A stretch of DNA of 5,409 nucleotides from a bacterium (GTDB lineage: Bacteria; Eremiobacterota; Eremiobacteria; Baltobacterales; Baltobacteraceae). Shown here one piece after another: positions 1 to 5,324 of the stretch (position 1 is its first letter; every line of letters begins with the position of its first letter). Made by a program: the position numbers and the translations under genes. The notes beneath the pieces are model-generated. The model worked only from the letters and a program-made list of their open reading frames with translations. It was not told the DNA's origin and ran no database searches. The stretch is taken from contig JAJXVC010000137.1 in NCBI GenBank assembly GCA_021782295.1, positions 1 through 5,409 of the forward strand, given 5' to 3'.

Positions 1-124
1 TGCTCTTCCCCGCGCCGTTGGGGCCGAGCAATCCAACGGTCTCGCCCCGTGCAACCGAAAACGACAGGTCGTCGACCGCGCACTTCTTCCCAAATCGTTT
101 GCTTAAACCGACGACCTCCAGCAC
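1..124 (-). CDS. ABC transporter ATP-binding protein (N-terminal fragment, runs off left edge)
   Basis: Only the first 41 codons are present. They read as the start of an ABC ATPase: a first beta strand ([11 protein letters not shown]), then [19 protein letters not shown], then a complete Walker A motif GPNGAGKS at residues 34-41, which binds the ATP phosphates. The start is the GTG at 124-122. It is the only likely one, because the in-frame stop of the preceding gene lies just 9 nt upstream and the A-loop/strand-1 region begins directly after it. A weak GTAGAG stands in for a ribosome site. The [11 protein letters not shown] wording is typical of ABC-2 type exporters (CcmA/NatA-like drug, polysaccharide or ion exporters), but the substrate cannot be judged without the rest of the gene and its membrane partner. 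It probably shares a transcript with the DHH and M20 genes upstream. Confidence 0.88.
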   Translation of the reverse strand, partial: MLEVVGLSKRFGKKCAVDDLSFSVARGETVGLLGPNGAGKS

Positions 125-133
125 GTGCGCGCT

Positions 134-1021
134 CTACCCGTTTCGCTTCAGCATCGTGACGATCTCGGCGAGCACGCGCTCCACGTCGGGCGTCGCGGGC
201 TGCGCGGTTCCCGCGCCTTCATGTCCGCCGCCGCCATATTTGGAGAGCAAGTCGCCGACGCTGGTCTTGCAGGTGCGATTGAGAATCGAATGTCCGACTT
301 GAATCGATGCGTAACTACCGTCGTGCCCGTCGGCGACGCGCACCGAGACGTTCGCATCGGGAAAGAGCGTGTACACGAGAAAACGATTCCCGCTGGGCGG
401 ATGTTTTTCACCGCGCATATCGGTAATCACGACGTTGCCGTCTAGCCGGCTCTTCGCTTGGAGTAACGCCTTAAACGCGCTCTCCTCGGCGCGCAGACGT
501 TCTACGTGCACGCTCACCTCGGGATCGGCAAGCACCTGCTCCACCGGCATCGTTTTTGCGAGCTCCATCAGGTGCTTGAAATAACTTTTGAACGCACCGA
601 GCCCGGTGCGCGGATCGAGCGTGTAGCCGACGAGAATCCATCCCTTCGGGTCGACGATGTCATCGCGCGTCAGCTTTGCCGCATCGAGCCGATCGGTCGC
701 TTCGAGCAGATCGCCGTAGCGTTGAAATTTCGGCGATTTATAATAGTTCGCAACCACGCGCGCCGCACTTGGCGCAATTTCATACGCGCCTTTCACCGTG
801 CTGCCGAAGGCCTGTTCTTCCTGGCTGAGGTGATGGTCGAACCACATCCCCGCGCGCGCATCGTACGGAAGGTTCGCAAGAATATCGTTACCATCGATCG
901 CGATGCGCCCGTCTTGCACGTCTTTGGGGTGCGCGAAATCGATCGCATCGATGCTCTCGACTTCCTGGAGGAGAATCGCGCAGGTCAGGCCATCGAGGTC
1001 GGCTCGAGTCATCAGTCGCAT
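134..1021 (-). CDS. DHH-family phosphoesterase (exopolyphosphatase/nanoRNase-like)
   Basis: A 295-residue cytoplasmic protein of the DHH/DHHA1 phosphoesterase superfamily, which uses two divalent metal ions (usually Mn) to hydrolyse phosphodiester or phosphoanhydride bonds. Visible motifs in order: D8-L-D10-G (motif I), D46 in GNDILANLPY (motif II), the signature D62-H63-H64 (motif III), D110/D113 in ATDRLDAA (motif IV), and the DHHA1 substrate-binding motif GGGGHEGAG at 263-271. All expected metal ligands are present, so it should be active. The opening MRLMTRADLDGL resembles proteins often annotated 'exopolyphosphatase', but the family also includes oligoribonucleases and cyclic-dinucleotide phosphodiesterases, so the substrate is open. 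The start chosen is ATG 1021-1019, because a strong AGGGGAAGGG site lies 8 nt upstream. An in-frame ATG at 1048 would place that site inside the gene. It lies 106 nt after the M20 gene and 9 nt before the ABC gene. Confidence 0.93.
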   Translation of the reverse strand: MRLMTRADLDGLTCAILLQEVESIDAIDFAHPKDVQDGRIAIDGNDILANLPYDARAGMWFDHHLSQEEQAFGSTVKGAYEIAPSAARVVANYYKSPKFQRYGDLLEATDRLDAAKLTRDDIVDPKGWILVGYTLDPRTGLGAFKSYFKHLMELAKTMPVEQVLADPEVSVHVERLRAEESAFKALLQAKSRLDGNVVITDMRGEKHPPSGNRFLVYTLFPDANVSVRVADGHDGSYASIQVGHSILNRTCKTSVGDLLSKYGGGGHEGAGTAQPATPDVERVLAEIVTMLKRNG

Positions 1022-1029
1022 CGTTCTAT

Positions 1030-1039
1030 CCCTTCCCCT
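1030..1039 (-). promoter_or_regulatory. Ribosome binding site of the DHH gene
   Basis: AGGGGAAGGG on the minus strand, 8 nt before ATG 1021-1019. It is the best Shine-Dalgarno-like sequence in the window. It decides the start: the longer in-frame ATG at 1048 lies upstream of it. Confidence 0.65.
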
Positions 1040-1127
1040 AGAAAACAAACGTGCGCGCCGCTCTGGCGAGCATCGCCGCCGCGTATTTGCGCGTTCCGTC
1101 GCAGCAGCCCTCCAGCGAGGGGTGGCT

Positions 1128-2300
1128 TTAGCCGCGCAACCCCAAACCCACCATCATCTGAAATCCGACGCCGAGCGCACGCTCGTCGATATCGTAGCGC
1201 GGGCTATGCTGCGGTTCGTGGCCGAGCTCCGGGCCGCGCACGCCGACGAGAAAATATGCACCGGGGCGGCATTCATGCACGAACGCCATATCCTCGCCCC
1301 ATAGCCCGACCTGGTGCGGGTCGGTCGCCGCATCCGCGCCGAGTACGCGCGTTGCCACCTCGCGCACCACGTCGTTGGTCGTCGCATCGTTCACGGTAAT
1401 CGGATAGCCGAGGCGATAATCGAAGCGATACTCCAACCGCATCGCCGAACAGAGCCCGGCGATGATGCGCTCCATGCGCGCGGGCATCGTCGCGCGCACC
1501 GCCGGATCGAGCGTACGTACCGTTCCCAGCAGCGTCGCCGATTCGGGAATGACGTTGAACGTCGTTCCCGATTCAAACTTTCCGATCGTCACCACGACCG
1601 GATCGCTCGCGGCGATCTCGCGGCTCACGATCGTCTGCAACGCACTAACGAGCTGCGCCGCGCCGACGATGGGATCGACGGTGTTCTCGGGCATCGCGCC
1701 GTGCCCGCCCTTGCCGGTCACTTGCAACGAAAAGCGATCCGAAGACGCAAAGAACGCGCCGTCGCGAATGCCGACCTTACCGACCTCGAGCCCGGAGTAG
1801 AGATGGAGCGAGAAAACGCGATCGACGTGCGGATTCTCGAGCATCCCTTCCTCGATCATCGCTTTTGCGCCGGCGAGCCCTTCCTCGGCGGGCTGAAAAC
1901 AGAACACGACCGTTCCGGGTACTTTGTCGCGATGCGCCAAGAGCGCGCGCGCGGCCGCAAGCAGAATCGCTACGTGGCCGTCATGGCCGCAGGCGTGCAT
2001 CGCGCCGGCGCGTTGCGAGCGATAGGGAACCTCGGCGACTTCATCCATCGGCAGCGCGTCCATATCGGCGCGCAGCATCGTGACTGGCCCCGGGCGCCCC
2101 CCGCGCAGCGTTGCAAGGATACCGGTCTTCGCGACTTTCGTGCGCAGGCTCGCATCATCGAAGCCGAACGATCGCAACTCGCGCTCGACGAACGCCGCGG
2201 TCTCAAATTCCTGAAACGAGAGTTCGGGGTGGGCGTGGAGGTGGCGGCGATAGGCGACGAGCGCCTCCATCGGGGTTTCGATGCGTTCTTCGGCGAGCAT
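1128..2300 (-). CDS. M20 family metallo-amidohydrolase (M20D, hippurate hydrolase/N-acyl-amino-acid deacylase type)
   Basis: A 390-residue protein, the usual length for M20D carboxypeptidase-like amidohydrolases, which release an acyl group from N-acyl amino acids or similar amides in the cytoplasm. The N-terminus has the family signature RRHLHAHPELSFQE (18-31), followed by RADMDALP (77-84). The metal ligands are all visible: C104 and H106 in MHACGHDGH, E139/E140 in QPAEEG, H166 in SLHLYS, and H365 in HSPRYDIDE. The lid/dimerisation domain is marked by GKGGHGAMPE, with conserved H200. C104 marks the Cys-containing M20D group (hippurate hydrolase, IAA-amino acid hydrolase, N-acetylcysteine or N-acetyldiaminopimelate deacetylase). 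Which substrate applies cannot be read from the sequence. Start: ATG 2300 is the furthest possible, since an in-frame TAA lies at 2312-2310. Its G-rich site sits unusually close, so ATG 2270 (residue 11) is a real alternative. It is probably the first gene of a unit with the DHH and ABC genes. Confidence 0.94.
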   Translation of the reverse strand: MLAEERIETPMEALVAYRRHLHAHPELSFQEFETAAFVERELRSFGFDDASLRTKVAKTGILATLRGGRPGPVTMLRADMDALPMDEVAEVPYRSQRAGAMHACGHDGHVAILLAAARALLAHRDKVPGTVVFCFQPAEEGLAGAKAMIEEGMLENPHVDRVFSLHLYSGLEVGKVGIRDGAFFASSDRFSLQVTGKGGHGAMPENTVDPIVGAAQLVSALQTIVSREIAASDPVVVTIGKFESGTTFNVIPESATLLGTVRTLDPAVRATMPARMERIIAGLCSAMRLEYRFDYRLGYPITVNDATTNDVVREVATRVLGADAATDPHQVGLWGEDMAFVHECRPGAYFLVGVRGPELGHEPQHSPRYDIDERALGVGFQMMVGLGLRG

Positions 2301-2510
2301 GTCCCCCGGTTACGGCACGAAGCACCCCGGTTCCGCTCGCGGCGTATCGTCCGGCCCGAAGGCTTCAAACACCGAGCAGGCGATCGTCGGCAAGCAGAGC
2401 CAGGGAGCATTTGCTTCCAAACAGAAAACTTGCGACCGTTATTCATTTGCTCGCCTTACGTATTCGTATGGCGCTTTCACGAATGAGCCCGATAGTAAAG
2501 TAATGATACG
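2301..2510. promoter_or_regulatory. Divergent intergenic region (amidohydrolase / 309-aa protein)
   Basis: A 210-nt spacer between two genes transcribed away from each other, so it should hold both promoters. I find no convincing -35/-10 pair on either strand. The 80 nt next to the plus-strand gene are clearly richer in A and T (for example GATAGTAAAGTAATGATACG just before the start), which fits a promoter or leader there. A CGATCG palindrome sits at 2381-2386. The assignment rests on position only. Confidence 0.4.
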
Positions 2511-3440
2511 ATGATCGCTCCGGCAGCGCTTGCCTACCAAATATTCGCCCACGCGCGTACCTATTGGGACGCGCAAGTATATCCACACCGAATAAATTAC
2601 AGCGTCCGTATCAGCGTTCACGATAAGGCCGGCAGGCGCGTGGAGAACTATCGCTCGGCCTACGACGCGCGCAACGGACACATCTGGGTCGACGCCGTGA
2701 GTGACTACGAACGCGCGCACCCTGCCCAAGGGCGAGGCGTTGGACTCTGCTTATCGGGAGGCGGAGCGGATATCACCGCTATGGGGCCTTCGGAGGAATC
2801 TTTACGGCGTTTCTGCGGGGGGAATACCGATCCGGCACCAAACCAGGATTTTATCGGCGTACCGGTCCTCGCTCCGAACTATTCTTTTTCGCTCCGGGAC
2901 CGAACCGGCAGCGAGGTTCGCAAATCGCTCGATTCAGCGCAGATCGTTCGCCAGATTCGCTCGGAGTTTCACGACCCTTTGCGCCGGCCGCTGCCGGTAC
3001 AATCGCATGGATCGCAGCCGCCCGTGATCACGACGGTCGTCGCCTACGCACGACGTTATGTTATTACGTTAGCGGGAGAGGAAACGATCGGCACGCACCG
3101 ATGCTACCACCTGGTGCTGCGTCCGCTACGCGTGAACGGGCGCCATCGCTTACGCGATCTCTGGATCGATACCACGACTTACGCGACGATTCGCGCGCGT
3201 ATTGCGCTGGATTTCGTCACCGGCCCCGGCACCCGTATCCCATGGACGATCGATTTCGCCGATATCCATGGCGCACGCTATATCGCCTCCGAGCATGCCG
3301 ACGCACCCTATCGCTACGCAGGGCGCGTGTACGATCGCGTCACGATTCGTTTTGTCAACGTGCATCCCCGGACGAAACGGATGCCCTTTCGCCTGCCGTT
3401 CGCTACCTATCTCAAGTTGCGCGAGCCGGGTCGGAGATAG
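2511..3440 (+). CDS. Uncharacterised 309-aa protein, possible LolA/RseB-like beta-rich fold
   Basis: I do not recognise a named family. The body is rich in alternating beta-strand segments. The part from about 165 to 285 (PPVITTVVAYARRYVITLAGEE, then LRDLWIDTTTYATIRARIAL, then WTIDFADIHGARYIASEH) reads like the 'measured property, then W-I-D-x-x-T' pattern of LolA/RseB-type lipoprotein-handling proteins, which are normally periplasmic. That is inference by pattern, not a match I can prove. Cysteines are C80, C102 and C198. The region 73-112 is glycine-rich and looks like a flexible insertion. The N-terminus (MIAPAALAYQIFAHARTYW) shows no hydrophobic signal core. An in-frame TAA at 2496-2498 blocks any upstream extension, so ATG 2511 is the earliest start. 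No good ribosome site precedes it. It converges with the TonB-domain pair, 21 nt apart. Confidence 0.78.
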   Translation: MIAPAALAYQIFAHARTYWDAQVYPHRINYSVRISVHDKAGRRVENYRSAYDARNGHIWVDAVSDYERAHPAQGRGVGLCLSGGGADITAMGPSEESLRRFCGGNTDPAPNQDFIGVPVLAPNYSFSLRDRTGSEVRKSLDSAQIVRQIRSEFHDPLRRPLPVQSHGSQPPVITTVVAYARRYVITLAGEETIGTHRCYHLVLRPLRVNGRHRLRDLWIDTTTYATIRARIALDFVTGPGTRIPWTIDFADIHGARYIASEHADAPYRYAGRVYDRVTIRFVNVHPRTKRMPFRLPFATYLKLREPGRR

Positions 3441-3451
3441 GCCCCGACCCG
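3427..3451. terminator. Hairpin between convergent genes, possible bidirectional terminator
   Basis: CGGGTCGG (3427-3434) and CCGACCCG (3444-3451) form a perfect 8-bp, GC-rich stem with a 9-nt loop. It sits where two genes converge, and the plus gene's TAG (3438-3440) lies in the loop. Neither side has a T-run, so it is not a textbook intrinsic terminator. It could still act as a transcript-end or 3'-protecting structure for both transcripts. Confidence 0.45.
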
Positions 3452-3461
3452 TGCGACTCGA

Positions 3462-4439
3462 CTATTCCGTGGCGTACTGCGCGTCAAAAATGTAGAAGCT
3501 CGGAACCGGCCGACAGAGCCCGATCTTCGGAAAATAGGTCGTCTGCGAGGCCGCGTAGAGCGCGTTTTGGTCGAACAACCGCAGCCCGGAGGGGCTCGCA
3601 TACCCGAGCCCAACGACCTGCCCCTTGCGACCGAGTTCGACTGCAATTCCGATTTCGAGCCGATAAAACTCGCCGGCTGAATTGGCCACGTCGGGAAAAT
3701 TCGGCGGGGTTACCGTTTTGACTCGATCGAGTAGGAATGGATGCGCGCACGTCAAGGCGCTCTCCGGCTCCGTAATCGCATAAGCGCGAGCGATGGCCCC
3801 AACCGGGGGCATCGCGTGCGGATTGAAGACCGACGGATTGACGCGCTTCGTTTGAAAACGCGATAACCGCTTGTGTGAATTTCGCTTCGAAGCGGATTGC
3901 CGATTCGCCGATGCGTGCTTTTGCGCTCGCGGCCCTTTCACCCACATCGCCGGGCAATGAATCGTCGGGCTCGTCTCGGCGTTACCGACTTTCGAGACCC
4001 ACAGATAGCGCGGACGCCCAGCGGCAACCGGCAACTCGAAGAACTGCGCGGGAGAGTGAACCTCGTAGCGACCGAAGGTCGCTTCGTTCGACCGATACTC
4101 TCCGTCGTCCCGAACCACCAGCACCGCGGGTGCCGTGACGCGATACCATCCCTTCGTCGTCTGCATCGTGAGTTCGACCGAGAGCGCAGCGGGCGCCGAT
4201 GCCGACAACTCGTACCGCCATATCGATAAACCGCCGCCGGCCGCGTTCGCGCCGGCGCCTTGTGCCTGCGGTGCCACACTTCCGGCGCGCGAGATCTTTC
4301 GCATCCATGCCGCACAGTAGGAACGATAGGGAATCGGCTTTGGTGGCCACGCCGCCGCGGCGCGCGGCAGCGAAGCGAGAGCAAGCAGCATGCCGACCGC
4401 GAGTGCGAGTCGACGATAACGGTGCATTGAATATTTCAC
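3462..4439 (-). CDS. Exported TonB C-terminal-domain protein, downstream paralogue
   Basis: A 325-residue exported protein. The signal peptide is clear: basic MKYSMHRYRR, hydrophobic LALAVGMLLALASL, then PRAAAA with likely cleavage before W31. A beta-rich domain of unknown function follows (about 31-167), then a strongly basic linker (about 168-200), then a TonB-like C-terminal domain (about 235-322). The latter is recognised by the pattern EIGIAVELGRKGQVVGLGYA, SPSGLRLFDQNAL, YFPKIGLCRPVPSFYIF. Mature cysteines are C42, C162, C231 and C309, matching four in the upstream paralogue. Unlike true TonB it has no proline-rich spacer and, if the signal is cleaved, no membrane anchor, so energy transduction to outer-membrane receptors is unlikely. 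A structural or interaction role in the periplasm is more plausible. Start: GTG 4439 overlaps the preceding TGA as GTGA, with AGGA 11 nt upstream. ATG 4427 is an alternative with no nearby ribosome site. Translation is probably coupled. Confidence 0.85.
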   Translation of the reverse strand: MKYSMHRYRRLALAVGMLLALASLPRAAAAWPPKPIPYRSYCAAWMRKISRAGSVAPQAQGAGANAAGGGLSIWRYELSASAPAALSVELTMQTTKGWYRVTAPAVLVVRDDGEYRSNEATFGRYEVHSPAQFFELPVAAGRPRYLWVSKVGNAETSPTIHCPAMWVKGPRAQKHASANRQSASKRNSHKRLSRFQTKRVNPSVFNPHAMPPVGAIARAYAITEPESALTCAHPFLLDRVKTVTPPNFPDVANSAGEFYRLEIGIAVELGRKGQVVGLGYASPSGLRLFDQNALYAASQTTYFPKIGLCRPVPSFYIFDAQYATE

Positions 4440-5224
4440 GGCATATAATTTCCTATAAAAATATACTCGCTAACGATCGGCGTGCACAGAAAGGTCGCCG
4501 GTTTATACGTCGACGACTCCGCCGAGGCGAGGACGTTCTGATCGAACTGCGGTATACCGCTCGATTTGATTAACTTTACGTACGCGAGCTTTCCGCGCGA
4601 ATCAAGCGCCACCGTCACGGTCGCCGAACGAGCTTTTATGCCGAACGTCCCTCCATACAAAGTGCCCGTGCGAAGCATTTTCGCTTGACGGTAGACCGCG
4701 CCGCAGGGAAGCGGCGGCAATGCTTGCTGAAACTTCGCATCGAGCCCCGGCGCACCGCGCTCGAAGAGTTTCTTCCCGGCCCATTTTCGCGGAACGCTCG
4801 CTTTCATCGGAACGGTCGGGCACGTCATAGTCGCTGCACCATCGACCGCGACGGTGTCGACGTATGCATAGCGAACGTGCGTTGGCCGAGCAAACCGAAC
4901 CAGCATCGCATCGGTATACCAGTCGCCCTTTTTTTTGCCGTTGGCTTGCAGGGGGGTATTGGGGATATTCACGATGTAGGCGTTTTTCTCGCCGATAAAC
5001 GTCACGCTCGCCGTAACGTTTTTCTTGCCGCGTACGCCGAGATCGATTGCATAGCGCGAAGTCGATTGCTCCTGCGCGATACGATCGGTCGCAGGATCGA
5101 GCGGAAACGCAGAGACCGAGGCCGCGCAAAAAATATTACTCGCCGCAGCCGGGCGCGGAACTGCACAGAGGGCCGCGACCGCAAAAAAAGACGCTGTAAA
5201 AAGCGCTGAGAGCGTAGGTTTCAT
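4436..5224 (-). CDS. Exported TonB C-terminal-domain protein, upstream paralogue
   Basis: A 262-residue exported protein, first of the overlapping pair. The signal peptide MKPTLSALFTASFFAVAALC continues to PRPAAA, with likely cleavage before S29. A beta-rich N-terminal domain follows (about 30-145, with TASVTFIGEKNAYIVNI), then a TonB-like domain (about 175-260). The latter is seen as ATVTVALDSRGKLAYVKLIK, SSGIPQFDQNVLASAES, TYKPATFLCTPIVSEYIF. The SSG-x(5)-D-x(3-4)-A-x(5)-S-x-[YF]-x-P pattern is typical of TonB_C. Mature cysteines C33, C135, C174 and C247 pair off by position with those of the next gene, which suggests two conserved disulfides. Start: ATG 5224 is chosen because the signal peptide begins exactly there. 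The frame stays open to 5404, but the extra 60 residues are arginine- and proline-rich, lie across a divergent spacer and would bury the signal peptide. The ribosome site is weak. An A8 tract interrupts the coding sequence at 4929-4936. Confidence 0.86.
   Translation of the reverse strand: MKPTLSALFTASFFAVAALCAVPRPAAASNIFCAASVSAFPLDPATDRIAQEQSTSRYAIDLGVRGKKNVTASVTFIGEKNAYIVNIPNTPLQANGKKKGDWYTDAMLVRFARPTHVRYAYVDTVAVDGAATMTCPTVPMKASVPRKWAGKKLFERGAPGLDAKFQQALPPLPCGAVYRQAKMLRTGTLYGGTFGIKARSATVTVALDSRGKLAYVKLIKSSGIPQFDQNVLASAESSTYKPATFLCTPIVSEYIFIGNYMP
4451..4454 (-). promoter_or_regulatory. Ribosome binding site at the GTGA overlap
   Basis: AGGA on the minus strand, 11 nt before GTG 4439-4437 and inside the last codons of the upstream paralogue. 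The stretch 4441-4470 around it is the most AT-rich in the area, which would keep the start codon free of structure. It supports GTG 4439 over ATG 4427. Confidence 0.4.
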
Positions 5225-5324
5225 CGGCCGACCACTTCGCTCTGCAGCCCAAGGGCCCTCCGGCCCCTCCGAAACCTTAAGGCCCGCAGGATTTCGGCAG
5301 CGAGCCGGGCGAGTAGGTCTCCCC
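5225..5324. promoter_or_regulatory. Divergent intergenic region (TonB-domain pair / E1-alpha-like gene)
   Basis: A 100-nt, very GC-rich spacer between divergently oriented genes. It must hold the start signals of both, yet no -35/-10 boxes stand out. Visible structure: AGGGCCCT palindrome at 5252-5259, two nearly identical 9-mers (GGCCCTCCG, GCCCCTCCG) at 5254-5271, a CCTTAAGG palindrome at 5275-5282, and an imperfect inverted repeat at 5269-5297. Regulation by a DNA-binding protein is possible but not shown. Confidence 0.4.
5269..5297. repeat. Imperfect inverted repeat, candidate operator or leader hairpin
   Basis: CCGAAACCT (5269-5277) pairs with AGGATTTCGG (5288-5297), giving nine base pairs with one bulged A at 5291 and a 10-nt loop. 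It lies midway between two divergent starts: 44 nt from ATG 5224 and 27 nt from GTG 5325. That is a reasonable place for an operator, or for a hairpin in either 5' leader. A chance match is quite possible in such GC-rich DNA. Confidence 0.3.

Noticed and set aside
1065..1121. Small hairpins GGCGA/TCGCC (1065-1077) and CCCTC/GAGGG (1108-1121) between the M20 and DHH genes, as a terminator
   Set aside because: Stems are only 5 bp, with no T-run directly after them on the minus strand. Chance is as likely in this composition.
506..1399. 297-codon plus-strand open frame opposite the DHH gene
   Set aside because: It runs antisense across the DHH gene, its spacer and the end of the M20 gene, and the product is Arg-rich with no recognisable domain.
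1314..2486. 390-codon plus-strand open frame opposite the amidohydrolase gene
   Set aside because: It is extremely Arg/His-rich with no motif, and lies antisense to a gene with all catalytic residues intact. It is a by-product of GC-rich codon use.
2281..2514. 77-codon plus-strand frame ending in the ATGA at the start of the 309-aa gene
   Set aside because: The ATGA overlap looks like coupling, but the frame begins antisense inside the amidohydrolase gene and its low-complexity product resembles nothing.
2439..2729. 96-codon minus-strand open frame across the start of the 309-aa gene
   Set aside because: It has no ribosome site or family signal, and lies antisense to the better-supported plus-strand gene.
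2700..2850. Possible paired frameshift inside the 309-aa protein, suggested by its odd glycine-rich segment 73-112
   Set aside because: The sequence on both sides (WVDAVSDYERAHP and DFIGVPVLAPNYSF) is in the same frame, and the alternative frame gives nothing more protein-like.
4444..4449. Perfect TATAAT on the plus strand near the overlap of the two TonB-domain genes, as an antisense promoter
   Set aside because: No -35-like hexamer lies at 16-18 nt spacing. The stretch is AT-rich because of the codons at the gene junction.
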